This document shows, in pieces, positions 31,639-41,770 of a stretch of 64,000 bases of DNA (its first letter is position 1; each line of letters opens with the position of its first letter). The stretch spans positions 34,748,505 to 34,812,504 of the forward strand of contig CM026571.1 in the NCBI GenBank assembly GCA_015143295.1. Direction: 5' to 3'. The position numbers were made by a program, and so were the translations under genes. The notes below the pieces were generated by a model. The model made no database searches. It worked only from the letters and a program-made list of their open reading frames with translations, and had not been told where the DNA came from. The stretch comes from Tetracentron sinense (lineage: Eukaryota > Streptophyta > Magnoliopsida > Trochodendrales > Trochodendraceae).

Positions 31639-33093
31639 TTTACTAGGAATGATGTTTGGTATTTAGTACCTAGGCCTAACAATACAAATGTGATAGGTAC
31701 CAAATGGATTTTCAAGAACAAATCTGATGAAAAAGGTACTATCATAAGAAATAAGGCTAGGTTAGTTGCACAAGGATACACCCAAATTGAAGGCATTGAC
31801 TTCGATGAGACCTTTGCTCCTGTTGTCAGGCTAGAATCAATCAGAATTCTTCTAGCTATGGCTTGTCATATGAAATTCAAGCTTTTTCAAATGGATGTTA
31901 AGAGTGCCTTTCTGAATGGCATTCTACAGGAAGAAGTCTATGTGGAACAACTAAAAGGGTTTGAAGATCCACATCACCTTGATCAAGTCTATCGATTAAA
32001 AAGGGCCCTCTATGGTTTAAAGCAAGCTCCAAGAGCTTGGTATGAGAGGTTGACTACTTATCTCTTGGAAAAGGGATTTTCGAGAGGGGGAGTAGATAGA
32101 ACCCTTTTCATAAAGAATGTGAAAGGTGATATTGTCATCACCCAGATATATGTTGATGGCATTGTGTTTGGTTCCACATTAGACTTATATGCTCTATCAT
32201 TTGTTGAACAAATGAAAAATGAATTTGAAATGAGCATGGTTGGTGAGCTGAGTTTCTTCCTTGGTCTTCAGATCAAGCAATTAGATTCTGGGATCTCAGT
32301 ATCTCAAATCAAATATGCTAAAAATCTGGTGAAGAAATTTGGTATGAGCTCTGCTAAGCATACTAGGACTCCTATGAGTTCTACTACAAAACTTAGTAAA
32401 GATACTTCAGGCAAGGATGTTGATCAAACTTCTTACAGAAGCATGATTGGTAGTTTGCTCTACCTAACTGCCACTAGACCAGACATTGCCTTTAGTGTTG
32501 GAGCATATGCCCGCTATCAAGCGAGCCCAAAAGAGTCTCACTTACTTACAGTCAAGCGTATCATTCGATATGTAAGTGGAACTCCATCATTTGGCCTCTG
32601 GTATTCTTTTGATACCAATGCCACAATAGTTGGATATTCCGATGCTGACTGGGCCGGAAATGCTGATGATAGGAAGAGCACCTCTGGAGGGTGTTTCTAT
32701 ATTCGAAACTGTTTAGTTGCTTGGCTTAGCAAAAAGCAGAATTAAATTTCATTGTCCACTGCCGAAGCTGAGTACATAGCAGCTGGCAGTTGTTGCACTC
32801 AACTTTTGTGGATGAAGCAGATGTTGCATGATTACGGGATTGAACAGGGCACTATGACTGTGTATTGTGATAATTCAAGTGCTATCAATATTTCCAAAAA
32901 TCCTGTTCAACATTCTCGCACAAAACACATTGACATTAGGCATCACTTCATTCGTGATTTAGTTGAGCAAAATGTTGTGTGTATTGAGTATGTCCAAACA
33001 AAGAAACAATTTGCAGACATTCTCACAAAGCCCTTAGATTCCCTTAGGTTTGAGTTCCTTAGGAAATCCATTGGTTTGTGCGGAGTTGAGTGA
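31639..33093 (+). pseudogene. Copia A reverse transcriptase and RNase H
   Basis: The RT domain begins [16 protein letters not shown] and has [11 protein letters not shown] and [12 protein letters not shown]. The catalytic box reads YVDGIVFGS, where copia B has YVDDIVFGS, so one metal-binding Asp is lost. RNase H starts with GYSDADWAG and carries STAEAEYIAA and KHIDIRHHF. A TAA at 32743-32745 interrupts it before SLSTAEAEY. The polyprotein ends at 33093. Gene order protease-integrase-RT-RNase H is diagnostic of Ty1/copia. Confidence 0.95.
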
Positions 33094-34230
33094 TAGTGTG
33101 CTTTCTTCATAGCCTATGTGTTCTTCTTGTTTCATTTAAGTCAGATCTATTTTTTTTGTTTTCTTTAATTAATAAAAATCCAAAAACATTCAAAAATTTG
33201 AAAAATGTTGTAAAAATAGTGTGTTTGTATGACCTTCTTTCCTATCGTTATGCATAAGTTTATTTTCTTGAAATCATAATTGAATATTAATTCCAAGGTT
33301 AAATTTTTCATAGGATTGAGTAAATAAGGATAGTTCAACTATTGGTTCTATCTAGTGATTTAAAATGATCATGATCACCAATCTCAGTTAGAGTTGAGTA
33401 AACAAAGATGCTATGCGTTGCACATGCACTCTAACTGATTCTTGAGATGATATTAGTTCCTATTTATAGATTCTAATATTATATCATATGGTTCCCTAGT
33501 TTAATCAAATCTAGTATAACCAATGTGATTAAAATTCCATAAGGTGAGCCCCCTTATTTTAAAAATTATTGACATGAAAAGGACTACCTGTGAGTTTGTG
33601 TGATAGCTTCTAGTGAATGCAAACAATGAGTAATGGCTACCTAGACAAACAGTAGGTATCTATATGGGTTGCTAGTGTGAAAGCCCCCACTGTCATTAGA
33701 GAGGGCTACCTTCTTACTTGTGTGAAAGTCACAGTGTCCAAAGAACAGATAATGTGTAAAATTTGATTATAAAATGAAATGACTTTATTGATCAAATTTG
33801 TGGTAAACATTGCTCATCATAATTCTATGGATGTCTCTTGGTTTTAATTCTAGTTTTTGAACATTCTAGAGTACCTTTTATGCTATAATGTCAAAATCTT
33901 GTTTTGTGGATGAAACCAATCCTCAGAGTCATGTTATGAATTTTTAATATTACACACACATTACTTCTGAGCGTTTCTTGACTCTAAATGTGAATTTGAT
34001 GCAAAAATCATAATTAATCACTTATGGAAACTAAAAGTTATTTACATAATCCTTGTTCATAACTATTCTGTAATAAAAATTCTTGGGTGAATATTCTTTA
34101 TGATTTTGATGAAATAAATGTTTGCATAAGTGCATAGTTATTAGGTGATTTTGAGGTGAAAATGAGTAAATCTTGCTTTGGTTGAGGGGGAGAACAATAG
34201 TTTTAAGTCAATTTTCAAAAAAATTTCCAG
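33094..34230 (+). other. Copia A spacer between pol and ORF3
   Basis: About 1.1 kb of non-coding sequence follows pol. The part around 33560-33720 (GGGTTGCTAGTGTGAAAGCC and neighbours) is found again, reversed, in copia B at about 48900-49100, which shows that this spacer belongs to the family. No gene seen. Confidence 0.7.
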
Positions 34231-34233
34231 ACC

Positions 34234-34292
34234 ACCAATCTCTCGGTGTTAATGACCGATCGATCGGTCTTTCGTGAACAGGGTTATAAAAT
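34234..34292 (+). promoter_or_regulatory. Palindromes plus TATA box: candidate internal promoter for copia A ORF3
   Basis: ACCAATCTCTCGGT (34234-34247) and a perfect ACCGATCGATCGGT (34255-34268) lie just before TTATAAAAT (34284-34292). A further GCGATCTCTCGGT is at about 34337. This is the palindrome-then-TATA order seen in the LTR promoters, here inside the element and ahead of the extra ORF. A GT-AG leader intron (AAAAG|GTAAAC ... CATCTAG|GGC, about 34418-34465) could connect it to the ORF start. Confidence 0.5.
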
Positions 34293-34482
34293 CCTCATTT
34301 CTCATTTTACTATTCTTTTGTTCTCCGAACTCTAGAGCGATCTCTCGGTTCCTTCTCCTCCAAATCCCTCTTACAGTCATTTCTTTCTACTCCAAGGGTT
34401 TCCAAGCATCTAAAAAGGTAAACTTTGTTCCTTTTCTTGATTTTGGATTACTTTTCACATCTAGGGCATCAAAAAATTCCTG

Positions 34483-35768
34483 ATGGTTTTCTCATTCTCC
34501 TTAGTTATTCTTGCATTCCTCATGTCCGGTGTCTCTAAACGCCGGAGATTGGTCCTCAACAACCAAGAGGACCCTCTCGAGGAAGAGGATCTCAATGAGC
34601 CCTACTCTTTCACTCCAATAGGTCATGGGATTTCAATAGGAGATAGACCAATCCGTAGAATGGTTGATTCTATTTCTGAAAATTGGCAAAATTCTTTGGC
34701 AGATAAAACCCGGAAACAAAAAGGAAAAGCTTGTTCTTCCTCGAATGTTCTATTGGGTCCCTTCATTAACCCTACTGTTGCTCGGCTTTATAGTGAGTAT
34801 TTTAGCAAGAAGGCTGTTATGGTTGAAAGGGGTATTAGAATTTCTAATTTTGGTGATTATCACCTTCCTAAGCTCATTACCAATCGTCAATGGAAAGGTA
34901 TTCTCACTTTATCCGGTTCTGCTCCTATTCAGTTAGTCCAGGAATTTTACTCAAATTTCTCTGAAATCAACTCTAAAACCTGGTCTTTTAAATCTCGATC
35001 TTTAGAAAAATCTGTTTTGATAAATCCTAATGTCATTGCTAAATTTCTTGGTTGTCCTCGAGTTCCAGATGCTTATTATCCTTATAAATATAAGAATGAT
35101 GAGGATAAAGAATCTATGAACAATGTAGTCACCTTTCTTTGTGGTGCTCCTACACTTTGGGTTGGTTCCTTCATTGAAGTGTCTAAACTCACTAGGGATG
35201 CAAGAGTTGTAAACCTAGTAATGAGTGCCAATATCCACCCAAAGGTTCATACTGCGGACCTTAGGGAAGATAGAGCACGATTTTTGTTCAGTCTCCTTCG
35301 TGGACATGATATTGATCTTGCTGCACACACTATTGATTTGATGATTCAAGCCCATCAAACTCAAACTGTAGTTGGAGCTCTTCCATTTGGTTCCCTGATC
35401 ACTAAACTCCTTGGTTCTCAAGGGGTCATTGCTCCTCCTGGTGTTCCTACTCGTAATCCGAAGGGTCAATCAACAAAAAGACCTTAGCTCAGAGTTTCTC
35501 ACATGCTTCAGTTCGAGACACTGAGGAGGAAGCAGAAGTTGGTACCGGATCCTCTCATCCACCTCTTGCCTCGATTGATGATCTTGCCAGAATGATGAGG
35601 GAGATGCAGATGGATCTCCAGACTCATGTTTCATCTTACCAGGAATTCACTATAGAGATCCAAGGTCAACTTGGATCACTTGATGCAGCAGTGTTGAGTG
35701 TCCAGCGGGATGTTCGTGATTTTAGAGCATATTATGAGTCCCATCTCACTTCTGATGAAGAGCAGTGA
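34483..35768 (+). pseudogene. Copia A ORF3: extra protein downstream of pol
   Basis: An open stretch of 334 codons begins MVFSFSLVILAFL; a more natural start may be MSGVSKRRRLVLNN at 34522. It has an acidic N-terminus (EDPLEEEDLNEPY), a central region (ARLYSEYFSKKAVMVERGI, RQWKGILTLSG, LVQEFYSNFSE, FLGCPRVPDAYYPY) and helical C-terminal sequence. It resembles the 'putative plant transposon protein' ORFs seen in many plant elements; the function is unknown and I see no clear transmembrane envelope signature. A one-base shift near 35480 interrupts it. The other frame continues to TGA at 35766-35768 with a heptad-like helix (MMREMQMDLQTHV). The matching 3' region of copia B seems too short to hold it. 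Confidence 0.6.
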
Positions 35769-36406
35769 GAGTTAGTTTGATGTACTAGGCTACTCCTTAT
35801 GTTTCATGTATTTATGTTTAGGAGTTTCCTGTGGTCCTAGTTTATTTTGAGACATTGGATGTATTTTTTCTTGGTTGTACTCAGTACATGCCACATATGG
35901 ATGATATTGACTTGGATGTTAATGAATGGTATTGTCTTGGATGTTGATTATTCTCTATGAGATGATGTTTGCACTTTTACTCTGATTTTTTTTGTTATCT
36001 CATCTCATATGATCATTTTACCTAAATTCATTTATTTCCATTCTACCTTTGGCATTTCGAGCCAAAAAGGGGGAGAGTGCAGGTATGCAGGAATGGTATA
36101 TAATATGGACATATTTTGGAACTATGATATGGACATATTTTGGAACTCCGATATATGGTTGAACATGATGAACTTGTTATGGATGCACTTGTAGGATCTT
36201 TTATTTCCCATGCTTCACAGGTTTTTGGTTGAGCTTGTGCAGGCAAACAGGTTCTAAGATCGGTGAAACATGACAAGTTGAATGTCATGAAATTTTTTAT
36301 TGAGTCATGTAAAGGTTCAATTTTCCATTTTTGAATCATTTGGGAAAATTTGAACCTAGTATGTGAGTTAGTCTTGTTTTGTCCCGGAATTGTCAATGGG
36401 GGAGAT
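35769..36406 (+). other. Copia A 3' untranslated region and polypurine tract
   Basis: Non-coding sequence ends in the polypurine tract AATGGGGGAGA at about 36395-36405, directly before the LTR start. An AATGGTATATAATATGGAC / TATTTTGGAAC sequence is repeated near 36090-36150. The reverse of the same tract (ATCTTCCCCTTTGGC) flanks the copia B LTR at 41498. Confidence 0.75.
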
Positions 36407-37594
36407 TGTAAATCCCTAAATAGGTGTTCGCAAATTCCGTGATCATTAGATAGGTTATGTGTGTTGTGTCTTGTTCAACATGTCGGAAGAGTTAAAGTTT
36501 CGAGAAGATTGAAGATATTGAAGAAAAAGCTTCTACTCCAGATCTAGATAGGTAATGGACTTAGAGACCCCTACCTAGGTTGGATTTGACTTAGATAACT
36601 CTAAACATACCTAGGAGGATAGTTTTAAGCATAACAAAGTCTTTTGGTCTTATTTGAATCAAACAAAAATAAAAGAAAATTGTTATGGCTAAAATTCTGT
36701 CTCAACCGATCGCTCGGTGTTGAGACCGATCGATCGGTGGCCTACCGAGCGATCGGTGGCTATCGACTGGTCAAAAAATTTGTATGGGGTATTTTTCCAG
36801 AGAGGCAATTTTTAACCGATCTCTCGGTGGAAATAGCGATCGGTTATAAGCACCGATCGATCGGTCCTCGTAAACATAATTTTTATTTTTCTGGACTCTT
36901 TTCTAAACCCTATATAAACAACTTTTTGGAGACCTAATTCGTATCTTTGTTTATTTTTAAAAGAGTAGAGGTCTGACCCTTCTAGGGCTTTTTCCATTAT
37001 TCCTTATAGATTTTTAGTGATCCCTCATTTTTCAATCATCCTAGAGAATGCAAGTATAGATCTATACTTTTGATCTTGCATTGTGTGATCTCAGATCTGT
37101 ATGAGATCCCTCTAGGGTTTGAAGTCTTCTAAATTGATTCACAACCCTACACTTTGTGTGTGTGTCCGGTGTATGATCCGGAGCCTTCGTGGAAGGAGAT
37201 CGATCGTGTGTGATCGTGGTATTGTAGTAGCTTGAGAAGATTTGGTCGGTCAGGAACCGAAGCTGCTACGGCGGAGATCGAACCTGCTGGTTCGTGGAAA
37301 TCAAGAGTAAGATTCTGTACCTAGGAACGTCGAGTCCGGTTTGAGTAAGATCTTGTCTTGTACTTGAATTCTTCTTATAGTGAAGTTTGTTGCTGGACGA
37401 GGTCCCGTGGTTTTTCCCCGTAAGGGTTTTCCACGTAAAAATCTGCCGTGTTTGATTTGTATGGATTGTTTGTGTGAATTGTTTATTGATTTCTAAACTA
37501 ATTATTTGAAAAATTAAAAATTGGTTAGAAGTTCTTAGATAGACCTATTCACCCCCCCTCTAGGTCATAGAGATCATTGATCAGGGTAATTTCA
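36407..37594 (+). repeat. 3' LTR of copia A
   Basis: The 1188-bp LTR begins TGTAAATCCC after the polypurine tract and ends GGTAATTTCA. Its reverse complement matches the two copia B LTRs at 40302-41497 and 56535-56891 along most of the length, including the CACCCCCCCTCTAGGTCA block near the end. A TATATAAAC box is near 36911-36919. The host sequence after it is the tail of an unrelated copia LTR (copia C), so copia A inserted into that LTR. Confidence 0.93.
36705..36865 (+). promoter_or_regulatory. Palindrome cassette of the copia A LTR
   Basis: Five to six ACCGATCGATCGGT-type palindromes surround a core with CTATCGACTGGTC, TTTGTATGGGG and TTTCCAGAGAGG. Core and palindromes match LTRs a and c although those are gypsy LTRs. 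A TATATAAAC box follows about 45 bp downstream. Confidence 0.75.
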
Positions 37595-37823
37595 TAGTGT
37601 ATTGTGGTGAACCCTTGAGCGGGAAAGCTTAAGGTAGGGACGTAGGCGGGAGTGCCGAACCTCGAAAACATCTCCTTGTGTTTGCTCTCTCTAATTTGGA
37701 ATTGCTAGTTTCTATTCCCTTGTTAAATTTTTTAATTTAAATTCCTTAAAAAGGGATTAGGAGGATATTTAAATTTGCCAAGAGCCTATTCACCCCCCTC
37801 TATGGTCCAATACTTGGGCAACA
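37595..37823 (+). repeat. LTR tail of copia C (older copia element)
   Basis: This is the last ~230 bp of a different copia LTR, recognisable by its U5-like ACGTAGGCGGGAGTGCCGAA and a second CTATTCACCCCCCTCTA block. It ends GGGCAACA immediately before a primer binding site. The rest of this LTR must lie on the far side of copia A, left of the window. Confidence 0.75.
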
Positions 37824-37842
37824 ATTGGTATAAGAGCCTAGG
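37824..37842 (+). other. Primer binding site of copia C
   Basis: ATTGGTATAAGAGCCTAGG is complementary to initiator Met tRNA apart from one change (A for C in TATCAGAGC). It sits between the LTR tail and the gag start. Confidence 0.82.
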
Positions 37843-37882
37843 ACTCTATTTATATTGATTTAACAGTCTTAGAGAAAAGATA

Positions 37883-38388
37883 ATGGCAAACATTTTTGCA
37901 ACTACCTTAGGAGAGGGTCGATCCACAACTAGACCTCCATTGTTCAATGGAGAGAATTACAACTATTGGAAAACTAGTATGATGTACTACATCCAAGCCC
38001 TTGACTATGAATGTTGGAAAGTCATAGTCAAAGGTCCTCATCTTCCCACAAAAATTCTTGAAGGGGTTCAAATACCCAAAGTAGAGGAAGAGTGGACCAA
38101 AGCCGATATTAAACTTGTACAAATTAATGCTAAAGCCATTAACAATTTTTATTGTTCTTCAAGCTAAGAAGAGTTTAATAGAGTCCCGGGATGTGACTCG
38201 GCTAAGGAAATTTGGAATAAACTCCAAGTTACCTATGAAGGGACTAATCAAGTTAAGGAAGAAAAGATTAGCATGCTAGTTCATAAATATGAACTATTTA
38301 AAATGAAAAAAGATGAATCCATTAGTGAAATGTTTACTAGATTCACTAACATACTAAATGGATTAAAGTGTAGAGTCTTGAACTTAGG
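37883..38388 (+). pseudogene. Copia C gag, N-terminal part
   Basis: It starts MANIFATTLGEGRSTTRPPL with FNGENYNYWKTSM, the typical start of copia gag (DUF4219), followed by a UBN2-type capsid region (EIWNKLQVTYEGTNQVKEEK, FTRFTNILNGLK). A TAA at 38166-38168 interrupts the frame. At 38388 it is cut by LTR d, so nucleocapsid and pol of copia C are not in this window. Confidence 0.88.
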
Positions 38389-40301
38389 TTCACTATTCAT
38401 GTGAATAATGTTGTGAAGAGTGCTTTTAAAAGCCTAAAAGCCTTAGGAATTGTCATGAATGGTTCTTAATGACCAAGATGGTTTTGAGTTGCAAATTAGA
38501 TGTTATGGCATGTGTTAAAGTCTTAAGTATATGAGTTGAGGATCCTAAGGACCCTCTTGGGTGATCAAAGTGTGATCGCATTGGTTAAGAAAATTGCTCC
38601 ACTTTAAAGCTAATTTAGACAAATTATAATTCTAAATTAGGACTTATTCATTAGAAACAAAATTGTTCATCTTTGAATTTGGAGTCCAACGCAAGTTGAA
38701 TTACCTAAATTCGATAAACGAGTCAAAAGTTATGGTCGAAATACCGAAGCACAGTTTTGCAAAAAATCTCGCTCGAGCGAACTTGACCAAAACAGCATTT
38801 TAGAGTTCCAGTGAGCATCCCGCTCGAGCGAGACCCAAGTCTGCTCGAGCGAGATCGCTCAGACTCATTTTTTTAAAAGGTTTTTCACGAACCTAAGATT
38901 ATAAATGCCCAATTTTTGGGGGTCTAAGAGTTCTAACACTTAGAGAGGAACATTTTGAGAGAAAATTGAGGAAACCTAGGTTTCCAAAAGGGGGTTTTCT
39001 TGTGAGATCAAGGAGGAGCTCAAATCCTTACTTCGCAAGCTCCCACAAGCTTGGATCTTCTTCCTAGAGCATAGATCTCCATTTTCAAGCTCAAGCGCGT
39101 GTCCAATCATCCTTCCAAGCTAAGATTTAGTCTTTACAAGGTAAGTACACCATTCTAGTTAACTTAGTAATAACCTAGATCCCAAACCTAGGTTTTTAAA
39201 GGTTGAAATGTTTAGTTGGGTACATATATTTTTAATTTCCTAAATCTACCATGATTTTTCTAAATTGTATGAACTATGAAGTATGATATGAGTGTAATAG
39301 GCTAAGTAACCATGCTATATGCCATGTATGTCAAATGTATGATTCCTATTGCTACGATTCCATGTTTCAAGTATGTTCACACACACTAAGATGTTTTTAA
39401 GAATTACCCATGAATGTCTAATTGCTAGAACACCTACATATGTTTCATTCAAGTTCTCTCATGTCTATAAGAATATTCAAATGCTCATATGGTATTTCTT
39501 TAAGTATCACCATGACATTATGATGTTCACGAATCACTATGTACAAGCATGTATGCATGAACCGAGTTTTCTAAATATAAGTAAATGAAACAAACCAAGA
39601 CAAGACAAGTGATTCACGAAATGAATGATAAAGCCAAACTTTGGGTCGTCAAGTATAGGACATATCTAAGGATATGTCATATCTGGCTTCAAGAAAACAA
39701 GACAAGAAATCAAGGATGTTAGTGTGCCTTTTCTATTTCGTTGAAGGGTATTTACAAACCCAGCTCACAAGTTGATTTGAAGAATTTTGATGAAGGGTAT
39801 TTACATACCCGACTCACAAATCGCTATAAGGACACTAACATCTGGCTCACAAGATAAGCATGACAAGACAAGTATGATTCAAATAAGAAACAAGACAAAA
39901 CAAACATGATTTTCACAAGACAAGAACAAGACAAGAATAAGATTTTAAGCACGACAAATAAGTTTAGAAAATACGAAAAAATAATTCCAAGTACAAGCTA
40001 TGAATTATGTATACATGATTTACATGAGATTTTGCTTTTGGTTTTCATCCATGCTCATGAATGCATTGTTTAAATTCCTGTATGTCATGAATTATATTAT
40101 ATCACTATTAGCTAGTAGCTTGTACTCACTGAGTGTTTCAATACTCAGCTGTACATTTTGATGTCGGCAGGTACACCATTTGATATTTGTGCTCCTGGTC
40201 CTTGGGTCGAGGAAGACTATGGTGAGGAGGAGCCTTATGCAGAGTCAACAAGAGAGCCTCAGGTGGAAGCTAGAAACTTAGATAGTGGGCCTTATCCGGG
40301 T
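38389..40301 (+). mobile_element. LTR d: gypsy LTR truncated by the copia B insertion
   Basis: It begins TGTAGAGTCTTGAAC, parallel to LTRs a and c, preceded by TAAAG (possible target duplication). It shares with them a CGAGTCAAAAGTTATGG block, a palindrome cassette (a different palindrome), a candidate intron (39141-40170), the hairpin and the short reading frame. Its expected GGGTCGCGACA end is absent because copia B starts at 40302; the rest would lie beyond the window. Degenerate ACAAGACAAG and TATTTACATACCC-type repeats fill about 39600-39960 of the intron. Confidence 0.8.
38768..38873 (+). promoter_or_regulatory. Palindrome cassette of LTR d (CTCGCTCGAGCGAG type)
   Basis: TCTCGCTCGAGCGA, CCGCTCGAGCGAGA and TGCTCGAGCGAGAT occupy the place of the CGATCG palindromes in LTRs a and c, just before ATTATAAATG at about 38899. 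The flanking CAAAAGTTATGG block is conserved with those LTRs, but the palindrome is a different sequence. Confidence 0.6.
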
Positions 40302-40304
40302 TAA
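40171..40304 (+). other. LTR d conserved short reading frame (FDICAPGPWVEEDY)
   Basis: It follows the hairpin GTAC..GAGTGTTTCAATACTCAGC..GTAC (40122-40154) and acceptor TGTCGGCAG. It reads TP-FDICAPGPWVEEDYGEEE, then an acidic tail, with its stop (TAA, 40302-40304) supplied by the copia B insertion. Phase at the acceptor matches the other LTRs. The leader exon has a TAG close to the donor, so this copy cannot be read from upstream. Confidence 0.45.
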
Positions 40305-41497
40305 AATATCCATGTTCAATGATTCTTATGACCTAGAGGCGGGGGGGGGGGGGGGGGGTGAATAGGTCTTCCTAGCAATGTCTACCAATTTTTAATTTAT
40401 TGATTAACAATTAGAGTTTTGGCAAACAAAGCAAACAAGTGCGGAAAGTAAAGAAGACAACATAAGATTTTTATGTGGAAAACCCTTCCTGGAAAAACCA
40501 TGGGACCTAATCCAGCACAAAATCCACTATAAGAATAAGTTATCAAACACAAGACTAAATCCTACCCAACCGAACACCAAACACTGTTCCTCGGTACAGA
40601 TTCTCTGTCTTGTATAACAACCACAAACCCGTTCGATCTCTGCAGCAGCAGCTCCAGCTCCTCACTGGCCAATTTTTCTCAAAGTTTCAAACCACGATCT
40701 AACGATCGATCTCCGTCCTCGAAGGCTTTTGCAATGCCAACCAACACTCATTCAAAGTTCAAACTTATATGAAGGAACAAAATACAGCTCCAGTGGGATC
40801 TCTAACAATAATGGAGATCAACCGATGCAACTCAAGATAGAACAATTCGATCTTGCATCAACTAGAGCATAAGAGAGGAGAACTAAGAGAATCCACCAAG
40901 TGGGGATTCAAGAATCCTAAAATCTTCAAAGTAGTCTCTAAACTCTCTCTAATTCCTTAGAATGAGCTAAGGTATCATCCAATAAATAGCTAATGCAATA
41001 ACACTTGCCAAAACCGAGTTCGGATGATTTTAGAAACCAAAAAAACGAGGTCCATTCGAACGCCCTTGGAATTGGGGGGGCCAGACAAGCTATTGTTTAT
41101 GAGTTTATATTGCCCATTCAAACGGTCAGCTGGCTGTTCTTGGGCGTTCGAATGACCTGTGCAAATTTTGAATATTTTGCACTGCCACCCCTAATTCAAC
41201 ATCCAATACCTTATAAAGACCATCAAAATGCTATTAAGTTTACATGGGTTAATTTCTAATCACCTAGGGTATATGCTTAAGGTGTTCTAAGTTAATTCCA
41301 CCTATGGTAACCACTAGGTATCTAGGTCACTTACCATCCTAAGAGTGTGAGCGAAGTTTGAAGTCGGAATGTACTTCTCTTGAGTCTTTGGAGTTTCATC
41401 TTTACCAATTTTCATCAACCAGAGGAACAACGAAACTAGACTTACATTGACACCATTTTGACATCGGAATTAAGCCAATACAAAATATGACCTTACA
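40302..41497 (-). repeat. 3' LTR of copia B
   Basis: This 1196-bp LTR is the reverse complement of the copia A LTR type: it begins TAAAATATCC (TGAAATATCC with one change) and ends CCTTACA next to the reversed polypurine tract. A G run at about 40342-40360 is the expanded C block of the LTR end. At 41052-41155 it carries CATTCGAACGCCC and GGGCGTTCGAATG where copia A has CGATCG palindromes. Confidence 0.9.
41052..41155 (-). promoter_or_regulatory. Promoter-proximal palindromes of the copia B LTR (CGTTCGAATG type)
   Basis: CCATTCGAACGCC, CCCATTCAAACGG and GGGCGTTCGAATGACC lie about 70-180 bp upstream (minus strand) of a TATTTAT sequence at about 40982. This is the copia A cassette position with a third palindrome sequence. 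Confidence 0.45.
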
Positions 41498-41770
41498 ATC
41501 TTCCCCTTTGGCAATTCCGTGACAAAATACCAACTAAAGTACATGACTCGATACATACTCCCAAACATGGAGAGTTAATCAATTACATGACCAAAACTTA
41601 CAATTTTGACAAAAAAAATCAGCACAACCTTTTTCAACTCAAATCGCTTGATCTTTTTTATATCAACTTATTCTAAACACCTGCACATGCTAAAACACAC
41701 AACCAAGTGAAGCATGAGAAATATAAAGTGGGGAAAACACCAGGTGGAATAGAATCAATATATACAAACT
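41498..41770 (-). other. Copia B 3' untranslated sequence (segment 1)
   Basis: It begins with the reversed polypurine tract ATCTTCCCCTTTGGC and is non-coding. Together with 43941-44813, 48878-49532 and 51982-52107 it makes about 2 kb between pol and the LTR, against about 3.3 kb in copia A. Confidence 0.7.

Noticed and set aside
34483..35768. ORF3 as an envelope protein
   Set aside because: Apart from a short hydrophobic run at the first possible start, I see no signal peptide with cleavage site, no cysteine pattern and no C-terminal membrane anchor; the C-terminus looks like a soluble helix.
37595..37823. Continuation of the copia A LTR, with the PBS at 37824 belonging to copia A
   Set aside because: The copia B 5' LTR shows that this family's LTR ends at ATTTCA before its PBS; here ATTTCA is at 37594 and an unrelated LTR tail follows, so the PBS belongs to copia C.
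40342..40360. Poly-G run as a G-quadruplex or sequencing insert
   Set aside because: It is the reverse of the C block near the copia LTR end, found at varying length in all copies; exact length may be a sequencing matter.
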